Assembly: GCA_035079385.1 (NCBI GenBank)
Contig: JAVHKY010000011.1
Location: 11,178,001-11,242,000, forward strand
Length of the DNA stretch: 64,000 nucleotides
Direction of reading: 5' to 3'
DNA from: Aspidiotus rigidus
Taxonomy: Eukaryota > Arthropoda > Insecta > Hemiptera > Diaspididae
This document shows, one piece after another, positions 45,640-57,384 of the stretch (position 1 is its first letter; each line of letters opens with the position of its first letter). The translations under genes and the position numbers were made by a program. The notes under the pieces are model-generated. The model was not told the DNA's origin. It was given only the letters and a program-made list of their open reading frames with translations, and did not search any database.

Positions 45640-46500
45640 ACAGCTGCCATTATCAAGTTCAGAACTAGTCTCTCCCCACCCCTGCTCTCTCACAATATTG
45701 TTTTCTACATCTAGATCCGCATATGAAAGACTCTTATCTCCTCCACCCTCTCAACTTTTAGAAAACTATCTACAAACCTGTTCCTGTAGAGTCAGAGTAA
45801 TAAATCAACTCTCTTCTGTTCACTTCCAACCCAATGGAGTCCCACGGGGTCACCCCTCTATCGTACATTTTTCTTAATCGTAATAAATGATATATCTTTA
45901 ATAACATCGCTTGCCCTGTTAAACTAGAGCCCTAAAAATACGAGTGAGGACATGATCCGCCATATTTAGTCGTTGAATTTGTGTGGTTAGTGAAGCTGTT
46001 CTGCATTTCTCAATTATAGTGTTTTACTTTGGCACTTGGTCTAATTTGCTCTCATTATTTTCAAATCATGATAAACTGTTATCAGTCATTACTCATTAGA
46101 ATAGGAGATGACGAAACTTCTAAATATGGCGATCCATGTCACTCATATTATTTTATAGGACTCTAGTTAATTCACTTTCACTCCTTGACCGACGATCATA
46201 CCGCGAATTCCGAATGTCCTCCTTCAGATCTTGTGCTATGATTTTCGACAAAAAACGAGCTAAAACCCCATTTTCTCACCCTCTCTTCATACCTATCGCA
46301 GTTGATGGCACGGTAAAAGTCCTCGACCTCCCCTTCCATTTCAAAAATTCATGGCTACCGCACATCAAATAGGTTAAAACCAAAAGCCAGAGCTCTGAAT
46401 TTCTTTAAAAATGTCGATCCCGTCCTCCCAACGGTTGCAACCGTCTACTTCTCCTATACCATACCTTGGTCTAGTCGATCTTAGATTATGGATCACCTAT
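45640..46500 (+). mobile_element. Non-LTR reverse transcriptase fragment split by a MITE
   Basis: Before the MITE the frame gives LENYLQTCSC, NGVPRGHPSIVHFFLIVINDI (the VPQG and INDI boxes of Jockey-type RT). After it come the palm tail (VKVLDLPFHFKNSWLPHI, like the KFLGv.lDskLsW..HI motif) and SILDYGSPM near 46480. The MITE (45925-46165) replaces the expected YADD region boundary. Inactive. Confidence 0.65.
45925..46165. mobile_element. hAT-like MITE, second copy of the TAGAG family
   Basis: Inverted ends TAGAGCCCTAAAAATACGAG and TATTATTTTATAGGACTCTA, with inner CGCCATATTTAG / CTAAATATGGCG, as in 13689-14000. The target duplication is imperfect (GTTAA on both sides). It interrupts a reverse-transcriptase remnant. 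Confidence 0.65.
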
Positions 46501-46620
46501 GGTGGGGGGACATCTGTTCGCAGGACGCTTGTTTTCAGATAATTGTTCGCATGGACAATTATTCGCATTTCCAACAATTATTCGCATTACAAAAAGGTCG
46601 TTTGTAAGACAAGTAAGCTT
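46500..46620. repeat. Short ATTATTCGCAT tandem motif
   Basis: ATAATTGTTCGCAT, CAATTATTCGCATTTCCAAC and AATTATTCGCATTAC repeat at about 20-base intervals (46538-46592). Purpose unknown; possibly the end of an unrecognised element. Confidence 0.5.
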
Positions 46621-46839
46621 GTTAACGTTACCCAGAAGACACCTGATGTATCAATATAATCGATATTGATTTATTTTGCCCAAAGACGTATGTGCATGAT
46701 TCATTGTTTCTCCATAAAGTGGAGAAATTTACTTAAAACTTTTTTCCCGGAAGACACTCGCTCAAATGGGCCCTAAAACCGAAATTTTTCGTGACCCACA
46801 TTTTCCTCGAATAACCCCTCATACAGCAGATCCCCTGTC

Positions 46840-47220
46840 AACGGGAACCTGTTTTATCGGAGGGTTCTCTGGAAAAAACGTCCGCCGTCTGGCCAGCCGA
46901 AAAAGCATGGAGCAAGAAAATTGTATACGTCCCCTCCTACTAGATATAGCTTGAGGGTGGGGCTTGTGACGTCATAGTGTGATGACGTCATAGGTCAGCC
47001 TTGTGACGTCACAGTCTGATGACATCATTGATCGCTTTTCTTTCAGTCTCCTCCTGTCAAATATAGCAAGGGGCTAGAGCCTTTAACGTTACAGTTTGAT
47101 GACGTCATAAGTCAGCCTCTGTCGTCACAGATCAGTTCTTAAATCCCTCTCCCATCACCTTGAGAGGCTGAGCCTGTAACGTCACAGTTTGATAAAGTCA
47201 TAGATCGTTTTTTTTGACAT
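46840..47220. repeat. TGACGTCA repeat block 3 with AACGGGAACCTGTTTTATCG end
   Basis: Starts with AACGGGAACCTGTTTTATCG and CGTCCGCCGTCTGGCC (46839-46895), followed by four TGACGTCA octamers at about 46966-47107. Same cassette order as at 18945-19140 and 63094-63360. Confidence 0.7.
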
Positions 47221-47341
47221 GTTCCATGTCTTTTCTCTCGCCGGACCACGATTTTGAAACTTGCGAGTACACCCCCCTCCCCCCCCCCCCTCAAGAGAAA
47301 TCTCTACCCCGTGGGTGATTCAGAAATTTGCGAGTACACCC

Positions 47342-47364
47342 CGCGTCATAATAATAATTAATAA

Positions 47365-47397
<33 letters not shown>

Positions 47398-47434
47398 AAA
47401 TAAATAATTAAATAATTAATTCATTAATTAATAA

Positions 47435-47476
<42 letters not shown>

Positions 47477-47610
47477 AAATAATTAAATAATTAAAATAAT
47501 ATTTAAAAAATTAAATAATTAAATAATCAAATAATTATTTAAATAAATAATTAAATAAATAATTAAATAATTAAATAAATAAATAAATAAATAATTATTA
47601 TAATTTTAAT
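47342..47610. repeat. (AAAT)n / AATTAAAT microsatellite
   Basis: Almost pure AAAT and AATTAAAT units over about 270 bases. The related arrays at 47966-48180 and 48385-48475 separate copies of a tandem unit. Confidence 0.95.
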
Positions 47611-47639
47611 AATTAGAAAATTTTCCATGTCCCTCTTCC

Positions 47640-47987
47640 TATCATATATGGCTGGAAAGTCGAAATTTTTCCAAGTCCCCTAGACTTGAATTGTCTCATA
47701 CCATCTCAATACAACAGCGAGACAGGGGGCGAACGAGCGGAGCGAGTTCGCGCTACCTCATATTTCTCAAAAAAGACTTGAATTTTCTCATACCATTCCA
47801 ATACAACAGCGAGATCGCTCGTTCGCCCCACGAAAGTTGATACCTCAAAATATAGAACACCCACAATTACCTCAAAATATTTCTCATACAAGACTTATAC
47901 GACCCCAAGATAGGTAAAGGGGTAAACGAATAATATCTCACGAACACTTGACCTAGTAGAAGAATTAATAATAAATAAATAAATGAA

Positions 47988-48038
<51 letters not shown>

Positions 48039-48059
48039 ATAGATAAATAAATAAATAGA

Positions 48060-48111
<52 letters not shown>

Positions 48112-48386
48112 ATTAAATAATTAAATAATAAAATAATGAGATAATTAAATAATAAAATAATTAAATAATTAAATAAATAAAGGCTGAATAGTCGAAATTT
48201 TGCCAAGTCCCCTAGACTTGAATTGTCTCATACCATCCCAATACAACAGCGAGACAGGGGGCGAACGAGCGGAGCGAGTTCGCGCTACCTCATATTTCTC
48301 ATTGAAGACTTATACGACGCCAAGATAGGTAAAGGGGTGAACGAATAATATCTCACGAACACTTGACCTAGTACAAGAATTAATAA

Positions 48387-48418
<32 letters not shown>

Positions 48419-48650
48419 ATTAGATAATTAAATAATTAAATAATTGAATAATTAAATAATTAAATAAATAAAGGCTGGATAGTCGAAATTTTTCCAAGTC
48501 GCCTAGACTTGAATTGTCACATACCATTCCAACACAATAGCGAGTTCGCGCTACCTCGTATTTCTCATAGAAGACTTATACGACGCCAAGATAGGTAAAG
48601 GGGTAAACGAATAATATCACACGAACACTTGACCTAGTAGTAGCCTAGAC
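47640..48650. repeat. Tandem composite: three copies of a GC-richer unit alternating with (AAAT)n
   Basis: Units start at about 47655, 48190 and 48480 with GTCGAAATTTTTCCAAGTCC then CTAGACTTGAATTGTC, continue through GAACGAGCGGAGCGAGTTCG (itself a short hairpin; lost in unit 3), and end with GATAGGTAAAGGGGTAAACG and CACTTGACCTAGTA. The first two are followed by AAGAATTAATAATAAATAAA runs. The minus-strand 103-aa frame here is translated microsatellite. Confidence 0.85.
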
Positions 48651-48789
48651 TGAAATATTTCAAGATGACTGATAAAATATAAGAGACATGGAATATGATT
48701 TTTATTTATTTGGCTATGCCAGAAATTTTTTTTTCAAGTCCCCCTCCTACGAATGAGATAGACTCCTCGTGAGTACATGGGCAGTTCAT

Positions 48790-49700
48790 GTCATCCCCCT
48801 CCTACCATATATAGCGTGAAGGGCGGGACCTGCGACGTCAAAGCACGGATCCGGTTTTTTTATGTCACCCTCCCATTATATATAGCTTGAAGGTGATGCT
48901 TGTGACGTCATAGTGTGATGACGTCATATGTCAGCATTGTGACGTCACAGTTTGATGGAGTCATTGATCAGCTTTTTTTCAGCCCTCTCCTACCACATTT
49001 AGCCAGGGGATAAAGCCTGTACGTTACAGTCTGATGAAGTCATAAGTCAGCCTCCGTGATTTTTGATGACGTCATTGTCAGCCTTATGCCGTCACAATCT
49101 GACAAAATCGGGGCCTATGACGTCACGTTATAGGTCAGCTTGTAACGTCACAGTCTGATCATGTCATAGGTCAGACGGGTGACGTCACAATCTGATGACG
49201 TCATGGTTCAGTTTTTCAACAGGGACCTGTTCTATGGGGGTTTTTTGAGAAATTTGCCCTGCGCCGTCCAGCAACAAGCTTGGAAATATTTTGACTCCTA
49301 TTATAGCTCGAGAGTCAACATTTCTCGAAGTTCTCCTCCTATCATATATAGCTCGAGAGTTGGAATTAGCTTGGAGGTCGAAATTTCTTCAAGTCCCTCT
49401 CAATTTTTCCAGGCCTCCCTGCTATCATATATAGCTTGAGATTTGAGAAAAATTTAGACACTCGAACTATATTATACTAGGCCTTATCTAAGTCTAGGCT
49501 TCGTTGAATTCTAAATATCAAATCACATTTGACTCATGAAATAGGTTCCCTGCGTTCCTTGTTTACTTCATTAAGGAAGCCGTCGTTTTCTCTAAGTCCC
49601 CCCTCTTATCATATAAAGCTTGAGGGTGGGGCCTGTGACGTCACAATTTGATATCATCAAAGGTTAGCCTTGTGACGTGACTACATTTTTCAGATCCCAC
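48790..49700. repeat. TGACGTCA repeat block 4
   Basis: Eight exact TGACGTCA octamers between 48900 and 49640, with TATATAGCTTGAAGG-type spacers and ACAGGGACCTGTTCTATGGG at 49218. Ends at CATAAAACAGGTTCCTAGCA (about 49707). Confidence 0.7.
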
Positions 49701-49779
49701 GTGCCCCATAAAACAGGTTCCTAGCACCTCTCATTCAACTCCATTAAAGAACCCCTATCGTACATTAAAATACTCCTTC

Positions 49780-50525
49780 AAGTGACTAGATATGCAATGT
49801 CTCATACACCAATCGGTTCAGCCCCTTCAATGAGTCTGATCTGCAACGCTTCAAACAACGCTCCTTCGATGAGCGAGATATGCAACCCTTCGAACATCAT
49901 AAGACTCAGAACGCTCTTTTAAGGTACCCCATAAAACAGGTTCCAGGCCTCCCCTCGTTTAACTTCGTCTAGAACCGCCACAAAACGTCCACGAATCAAC
50001 TCTCGTTTTCATCCCACTAAAAATTATCTCACCCACACCTCCCGCAGTACGAATGCGTTCCTGACTGGTGCGACACATTATAAATAAAATATGAAAATTG
50101 AATTCACGATGGAAATCGAAGACACTTAAATTCACACCATCCACCTCAAAATTACGGACGGGCGATGGATCACACTCTGACAAAATCAATTGTCATCAAA
50201 GAAATTAGCTCAATTAAAACCATTACCATTCACAAGGTCTTCATCACACCAAGAATTCCGCTTGCCGTCACGAAATCTACCATACTTTCTTCCTAATTGG
50301 TCATACCTCGCTCACTTTCTTCCCAATTCTTCCTGCTCTCACGCGAACATTGTAGCCTCGACCACCCATCTCACAGTCATTCACATTTTTGTATGCTCAT
50401 CTCTCTGCCAGGCCCATCAAATTTCACCATCCATCGAATCAACTCTCGCCGATGACCTCCCAACCATACAGAAGATCATCTCTTATCTGAATACAGCAAA
50501 TCTGAGTGCAATCAAGAGCTTATAA
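49780..50525. repeat. Dispersed element related to 26.1-27.0 kb
   Basis: 49780-49890 carries the GATATGCAA...TTC(G/A)AAC repeats. 49950-50180 (minus-strand open) and 50190-50525 (plus-strand open) share stretches with 26380-26520 and 26800-27000, including CACCATCCATCGAATCAACT. The two parallel copies suggest one unclassified element of roughly 0.8-1 kb. Confidence 0.5.
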
Positions 50526-53105
50526 AGTGATTTTTTTTTTTCTAAAAAAGGAGGCAACTGAATCCACTAAAAAGTATCGACACTTTGGTAGTCATTACTA
50601 ACCGAAGGGCTAAAATTTTGAAATTTCTACATTTTCCAAGTCGTACTTCTCTTTATAGTTAGGATTCTTTTCTCCTCCATCCACTCCGTCCATCCACTCC
50701 GGAAGAAAAACGAGTTCTTCAAAAAATTGAAAAAGAAGCGTGCCTGGGTAGATACGTTGGCTCCTGAAACTTGACTCGTACGAGTATTAGTGTGCAACAA
50801 AAGTACGCACTCAATCTAATTTTGTTGCCGACTGTTTCTCACATCAGACGAGTTATGCTACTGTGGAGAGGGTAAAATTTTTGAGATCGTTTTATGGTAA
50901 CACATCGATATCCAAATTGTAGGGAAATTGTACGTGTAAATCAAGATGTAATACTGACGCAAAGACCTACCTATCGTAGTTCCATGCAGGCTTGCGCTTA
51001 CCTTTTCGCTTTCTATGTGTATGTCGCAGTATGTCATCGTCTGTTGACGACTTTCAACCGGAAGTGCTCGCGCATATTTTTTAATAATTTTACGACTCTG
51101 GTACCTTAATATGTTCATAAATTGTGACTTGAATTTGCGTCGTAAGTAAGAGGGAACGAACAATACATCACTGAACTCTGAATCGTATACCAAATTTCTG
51201 AAATTTCTCTCCATCATTACCTACGATCAAAACTTCTCATGCGGAGAATGAAACTTCCATCAGCATTTTCTTCGCAACACGAAGACATTATTTTGAAAAG
51301 TCTAACAAAAGGGGAAAAAAAAGAAATTTCTTTTACCATTCGTACGCAATACGATGTTGGAGATGACATTTCTGTCGCTTTTCGACATTTTTACACCAGT
51401 TTAATCAAGTCATTGGCAGGTGTCGAGCGAACGAATTACGTTCGTCGTCAGTAAAGTGTGACGAGTTATGAGATTGAACAGGGACGATTACAACTCTCTT
51501 GCGAACGATTGCCTCAATTGAAGTTCCCTCTTCTCGGCCTCCGATTAATAACGGTCTCGATCTAACACCGAGATCAACTAGCCATATACTCGACGAGTTA
51601 CTGCCGAAATCTCGAGGGGGTGATTTCCGCGTACATAGCGAACGTCTTCTTTCCCGAGACCGAAGATCCCATCGTCTAAGAAGTTATATACTCTGAAACT
51701 TCCCTTTCGCTCGGATATATATTGTTAATATTTCGGCCCACGACGAAACAAGAAAGGTTGTTCGTTCTTTTTCTTTTTTTTTCACAGCGAAGGAATTGTT
51801 ACGATCTAAAGGATGGTCGTGCGAGCGACGATAAAAGTGAAATTATTTAGAATAATATCGTATGACAGAAAGAGGCGGCGAAGGATGCGTGAAAATGAAC
51901 TCGACTTTATTTGAAGAATTGACTATCAATGCGGATATATTCGGAAAGAGCATCTAAAATTCCTCGCACGTAAACCATGGACGCGAGTAAAGGCTGGTTG
52001 CAGGAGCACGCTTAAAAAGGCAAAAACAGAACTGACATCTTGTAAAATTTCGTCTGTAGAGATGACGAGAATGTAAAGCGAAAGCAGTGGAAAAAACTAT
52101 ATCGTACCTTTATAGTATTATGACCGCTGTCATTATGATGGAAAACAATTTTGACATAGACAAATGATATATCGTAATGATATACGCCATTTTTGACACA
52201 ACCTACTGTCACCGTACTAATAATGAACATCAACGTTATATATCTTTTCGGCTGCTTTTGTCAGCTCGCTTTAGGGAGGAGGGTGAAAAAATGACAAAAG
52301 CTGCAGAACAAATGAACGCACGAGGCAGCCGCGAGAGTTCGAGAGAAGGAACTGACGTTCGGGTTCACGTCGAGGCATTCTGCAATAAAGTGCGAAGTGA
52401 AAGTCAAACAATTCCTCCTTTAGGATTTTCTGTTACAGAAATCAGAAATTCTCATTTAACCGTTATAGGATCAAAATATTTTTCAGAAGAATATTCATGA
52501 CAACAATTTCGTCTGACTGATAATTTCAGAGGTCTTCGCACCAATAACTGTGATCGTTTCAAATTGTTCTGGTCGAACTCCCTATCCCCACAATGAAATT
52601 CCTATATCATGGTCCATAGCATACTTTTTGACTTGGATATTTCTTATATCTAATGTACGAGTGGCAATATATTACTCGACTAATAATAATTACAGAGTTG
52701 TTGTCTTTCATTGCTGAATATACATGATGTTGGAGGTGCACTTTTCTCCTACAAGTGCGGACAGTAAACTCATAAGTGCCTAACGTCGATACGGTTTACT
52801 GCCTTAAACATCATTATCTTCCCGTGACAAAAGCGAATTTCTCGTCGTTCTAATTACGATACATGATTCTCACTCATGGAATATGAAAAGTTTATGTGTC
52901 CTGTAATTTTAACAGAGCTAGAGACCTTCCCAAACAATGGATATGTTGCAACAATAGGCGATATAGACTTGCTACAAAGATAAGTTATTCTTTTTCCACA
53001 TTTTCCTCTCGCAATTCGCGGTTTCCAATTTAAGAAAGATCGATGGTCGTCTGTTTGACTAAATTTGGATGCACAGCGAGTTGATTGAGAATCAGTTACT
53101 CTACT
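50526..53105. other. 2.6 kb without a recognised gene
   Basis: The base composition is less AT-rich than the neighbouring repeats and lacks the dispersed repeat families, so it may be unique DNA. Open frames of 71 aa (51239-51454) and 107 aa (52177-52500, with a later ATG at 52291) show no family I recognise. A host gene exon could be hidden here. Confidence 0.35.
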
Positions 53106-55613
53106 GCACATTGCATTATCCGGCATATTACAATATGCCTGGAGGCATATTGTAATAATCTGAAAAATCTCAATTGAATTGCAATACGCCTAGGTAAATT
53201 ATAATTTGACGAGACATATTATAATAAGACTAGGTAAATTATAATTTGACGAGGGCTCTTCAGGCAGATTTCACTAACTCAAAAATAACATCTAAAATGT
53301 GCCTAGGTACATTATAATTTGACGAGACATATTATAATAAGACTAGGTAAGTTATAATTTGACAAGACATATCATAATAAAAGCCTAGGTAAATTAAGAG
53401 TAGATAAAAACGTTAACTCAGTCAATAAAAATTGAAAAAAAAATACATTATTTGTTTCAACATGGCCCACCGCTGTGGCATTTCGAATTACATAGGATTC
53501 CTTTTTTTAAACATGCGCACCTTCTACTATCACATCTCTTAATGCAGTTGCACCTCACAAACCCCTGTCCGTGCCCTCCCGCTTTTTGTGACTCCTTTGT
53601 GGCAGCAGACCTCAAAGAAATAGACGTAGATGCCGGTGGGATGTCGGATTCTTCTAAGAAGGTTTCAGCGGAAACAGTGAATTGGGATCTTGCATATAAC
53701 TGCGGCAAATGACCATCACGAGTAGCGAGCTTGTAGAAACCATCTTCCGTTTTCTCTTGGACTCGAGCTAGGACCGACCTGTAAACACAAATAGGTGGGT
53801 CACTAAAAATAAAAGATATTATGATGCGACCTAATATGTGTTACCTTGCGTCAATTTTTCCTCTATCTACACCTGGTAGAGGGACACGTACAGTCGCACC
53901 AATAGGAGGATCTGGAAATTTTGCATTTAAATCACGCTTCATTTTCTTAGCTTGCCGTTCTAAACACTGTCTTCCAGCGGTCCTCTTCCTCGAAATGGCA
54001 TCTTTTCTGTCTTCTAATACTGGGATTATCCTAAAGTTCTCTTCTGACAATAACTGTCCGTCGTTGTTGGGTTCCCGTATGTTTTCATCAGGTTTGTCGG
54101 GAACTTCTGAAACTGCTTCCTGTAGGTGGTCATCAGATATAGAAGATCCTTCTGGAACCGCGTTCTGCACATCATCATCGGATATCGAGGATATTTTGGA
54201 AACAGCTTTCTGAACATCTTCTTCACGCTTCAGTTTACCCCAAATCTCGGGAGGTAAACATGTATTCTCAAGGCCAACTTTTGCTGGTACACCAAACATG
54301 GCTTCGTATGGACTGCGCTTAATACCATCGTGATATGCTCTGTTCTTCATTAGTTGAACGAATCTCAGGCCTTCACTCCATTTTGACATGTTGTTATCAC
54401 TCTTCCATGTGAACAACATCTCTTCAATGTCTCTGTTCGCCCTCTCCACGCTGCCCTGACTCTGTGAGTAGCGAGGTTTGCCGTGAACGATGTTCAGTCC
54501 TGGCCACATTGATTTCAAGCTGTCAATGACTGAGTTGACAAATTCGCGACCATTGTCACTTTGTAACACGCACGGTGCACTGATAAGTGTAAATATATCA
54601 AGTAAAACGTACGCTACAGCTTCCGCGTGTTTTGAGGTCAATGCTCTCAGGATTACGAACTTTGTAAGGTGGTCCTGGTATACGGCAATAAATTTGAATG
54701 AGCCGTCAGGTGTAGATTGTAAATCAATGAGGTCTATTTGTCCACGGCTGTTCATGTGAGAGGAAAGTATGGGTTTCACGACGATTCCCTTCCGCTTGTT
54801 CGATCTCTTCTTTTCGCAGTGCTCGCATCCAGCAAGGAAATCCATCACAACAGCGCGACTTACATTCTTGTAGTGGCTCTGGATTTCTTTCAACACCCCA
54901 TCTCGTCCCCCATGCCAACTTTTTGATGTACAGCCAGCAGTTCCGAAAATAGTTCTTCAATGTGCACATAATAACGTATCGTGGAATCCTTGGCGCTCAT
55001 AGGGTAAATCAGTTTCTCAACACCTTGCACCTGCAAAAGACCCATAGATATGTCTATCAAACTGTCTTTCTCCACGACGCGTGCGAAGTTTTGAATGACT
55101 TACTGTGATAACATCGTAATGCTTGCGAAGCCAGCTCACATTGGTATAACCAATTAACGTTTTGTCTTTCACGGCTTTCACCTTTGCAATTAATTCTTCA
55201 TAGCTCTTCTTAGTTAAATTACCCGACCGAGATTCTTCTGCACGAGCACAGACTTTTTCTAAAAATTTTTTTCGACGTTCATCCATGTTTGGAGCGAATG
55301 AATTAGTACGTATCAGTAAACAGAATGGATAACACGAACCGACTACTCGTTATGTGAAGCTCTTTCAGGTGTGCAATCGACATGAACGGTTTGGAAAAGG
55401 TTGAATGTGGTACTTCGTAAGTTTCAGCCTGTTTCAACAGGAATACAACACCGCGACCACGTCCGAATACAATATGACTACAACAGTGGGGGCATATTAT
55501 AATATACCTAGTCCTATTATAATGAGCCTAGGCAAATTGTATTACTAGTAAAATTTTAGGATTACATACAATATGACTAGGTATATTGTAATATGCCGGA
55601 TAATGCAATGTGC
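53106..55613 (-). mobile_element. Ginger-type DNA transposon, about 2.5 kb
   Basis: 31-bp terminal inverted repeats, exact in both copies: GCACATTGCATTATCCGGCA... at 53106-53136 and its complement at 55583-55613. Subterminal CCTAGGTAAATTATAATTTG / TATTATAATAAGACTAGG motifs repeat four to five times on the left and twice on the right. The interior encodes a retroviral-type integrase gene. This is the structure of Ginger elements, cut-and-paste transposons with a Gypsy-like integrase, from which vertebrate KRBA2 derives. Exact ends indicate a recent copy. Confidence 0.85.
53457..55286 (-). pseudogene. Ginger integrase gene, three exons, one frameshift
   Basis: Exon 1 is 55286-55104 (start MDERRKKFLEKVCARA), exon 2 is 55030-53845 and exon 3 is 53778-53457. 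Splice sites GTAAGT/TTTTGCAG and GTAACA/GTTTACAG keep phase. Exon 2 holds the integrase core with DDE residues in QIDLIDLQ, QSDNGREF and SQGSVERAN, then a Ser/Asp-rich repeat region. Exon 3 ends in a cysteine cluster (CNCIKRCDSRRCACLKKGIL...C), as in KRBA2-like proteins. Near 54912-54918 the frame shifts by one base between VHQKVG and HGGRDG, and that lesion (or a sequencing error) is the only break seen. Known role: binds TIRs and moves the element. Confidence 0.8.
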
Positions 55614-56389
55614 CGGTAACATCTACATTGCTCAAAAAAGAACAACAAATACGGCAAACAGAACCCGCTATTCGGTCAGTCTCGCATTTCGGAGTTCCAA
55701 ACTCAAATCCTCTTATTTTTTCTCGTCCCCTTTCCTCGACACATTCCTAAATCCCAGAGAAATGTACTCTAAGACGAACGGTTACGGACACTTCCTCCAC
55801 GAAGCTCAAATACAATACCTATATGTACGTCAAGGTCAATCCGAATCAGAGACATGACGTCAGGTCGTGATCATTGAGCTCACCAAAGAAAGAGGGTACG
55901 ATTTAGGTCACCACCCCCTTACTAAAACTCACTGTATGGGTAGATACCAATATGTAACTATCCCGCCCACCTTTAGGAACCACTTTGATGTCTTGAAGAG
56001 AAGAAGGAAAATTAGAGGGAGTAGAAAAAAAAAAAAATTCTAGCGGGGCCAAATAAATAAAGACAATTTTTAATGTCTTTTTATTGTTACTCGATCCAGC
56101 TACCAGTTGAGACAAAATAATTTTCGATAGTGGATAAAGGTACAGGAAAGACATGAAACAGTTGAAACCTCTTTGTCACGGCATCAATATCCGTGACGTC
56201 ATTTGTTCGCGACGTCATCAGACGAAATTTTGAGAAAAACATTCAAAAACAAGCAACATAACATGTGGAAAGGGGAACCTTATGCGATGGATCGATCCAC
56301 ACAAACATCAACCAAAGAAAAGGAAAATCATGAACTTCGAGATTTTAGTCATGGACCAATATTAATAAATCGATTAATAAAAATATAAA
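55614..56389. other. Spacer without a recognised gene
   Basis: No transposon protein or host exon recognised. It includes a TGACGTCA at about 55855 and another at about 56194. The frame 56203-56388 has no signature. Confidence 0.4.
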
Positions 56390-57375
56390 AATTTCATTAC
56401 ATTTTTAAGATGAAATTTTTTAATATGATATTTATAAAAATTTATTAAAATAAATAATTTAAAAATAACTTCAATAATAATTGAATAGTAATTAATTTCA
56501 TTAATACTATCACTTCAACAAATCTAACATTTTTCAAAAATAAATAACACTTAGAAATATAAAAAAAGAATTAAAATTTAATTTTAATGAATAAAATATC
56601 ATGAATAAAACTATTAAATTAATTTTTAATTATTATTAAACTTGAATAAAATTAATTAATTAATTTTAATATGACCAAAAATATATACTTTAATTATTAA
56701 AATCATTAAGCAGAATATTTTTATTATAAATCATTAGAATACGTTTTTAATAAACTAATAAACAGAAATTTTTGTCAAGCTTATAAAATAAAATTTTCTG
56801 ATTATATTATTTTTAATATTAATTTTAAATATAAATAATATTATATTAATGAAAAAATTACTATTTCTTGATAATCAATAATTAAAATTGATTAATATTC
56901 AAAAACATAAATTAAATAAAATAAATATTTAATTTTAATAAAAAAATTTTATTATTTATTAATAATATTAATTTTTTTTATTAAATTGATGTTATTATAT
57001 TTATTAAATTAGACATTTTCATCAATAAAATTTAGTCTAAGCATAGTTATTGAATTGGAAAATTTGATGTTATTATAATTTAAATTCAGAATTAATTACA
57101 TAATAAATCAATAATTTTATTGATATTGATTATTGGAACGTTTTTTTTTTTTTTTTTTTATATATTAATTGAACGAAAAATAATAAGAATAATTCAATTT
57201 CGTTTTGATGACATCTTCAAACAATAAATCCTATTAATCTAAATTGTTAATAATAGCAAAAATTATGTTTATTCTACTAACATTTCCAGTTTTATTAGTT
57301 TCTTGATTTATAATTTGAGATATAATTCCAAATCCAATAATTATTATTATTAAAAACATACTGATTATTCTGCTG
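56390..57375 (-). pseudogene. Mitochondrial DNA insertion (NUMT) with COX1 fragment
   Basis: A 1 kb block is about 88% A+T with sharp borders, unlike the flanks. On the minus strand 57370-57260 encodes FLIIIIIGFGIISQIINQET, matching the IxPGFGIISHIIxQE region of cytochrome oxidase subunit 1. After a short shift, LIGFIVW follows in order, where Trp is read from TGA, a stop in the nuclear code. Downstream (56390-57200) the sequence is too diverged for me to name genes. A T run at 57141-57158 interrupts it. No tRNA was identified. Confidence 0.65.
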
Positions 57376-57384
57376 GGAAGTGGT

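Noticed and set aside
47895..48206. 103-aa minus-strand frame made of FIYL repeats
   Set aside because: It is translation of an (AAAT)n microsatellite, not a protein.
52177..52500. 107-aa frame, considered as a chemoreceptor C-terminal exon
   Set aside because: The resemblance was limited to a few hydrophobic positions, with no membrane helix in the right place.
53821..54213. 130-aa plus-strand frame over the Ginger integrase
   Set aside because: Antisense of the integrase exon; low-complexity composition mirrors the Ser/Asp repeats.
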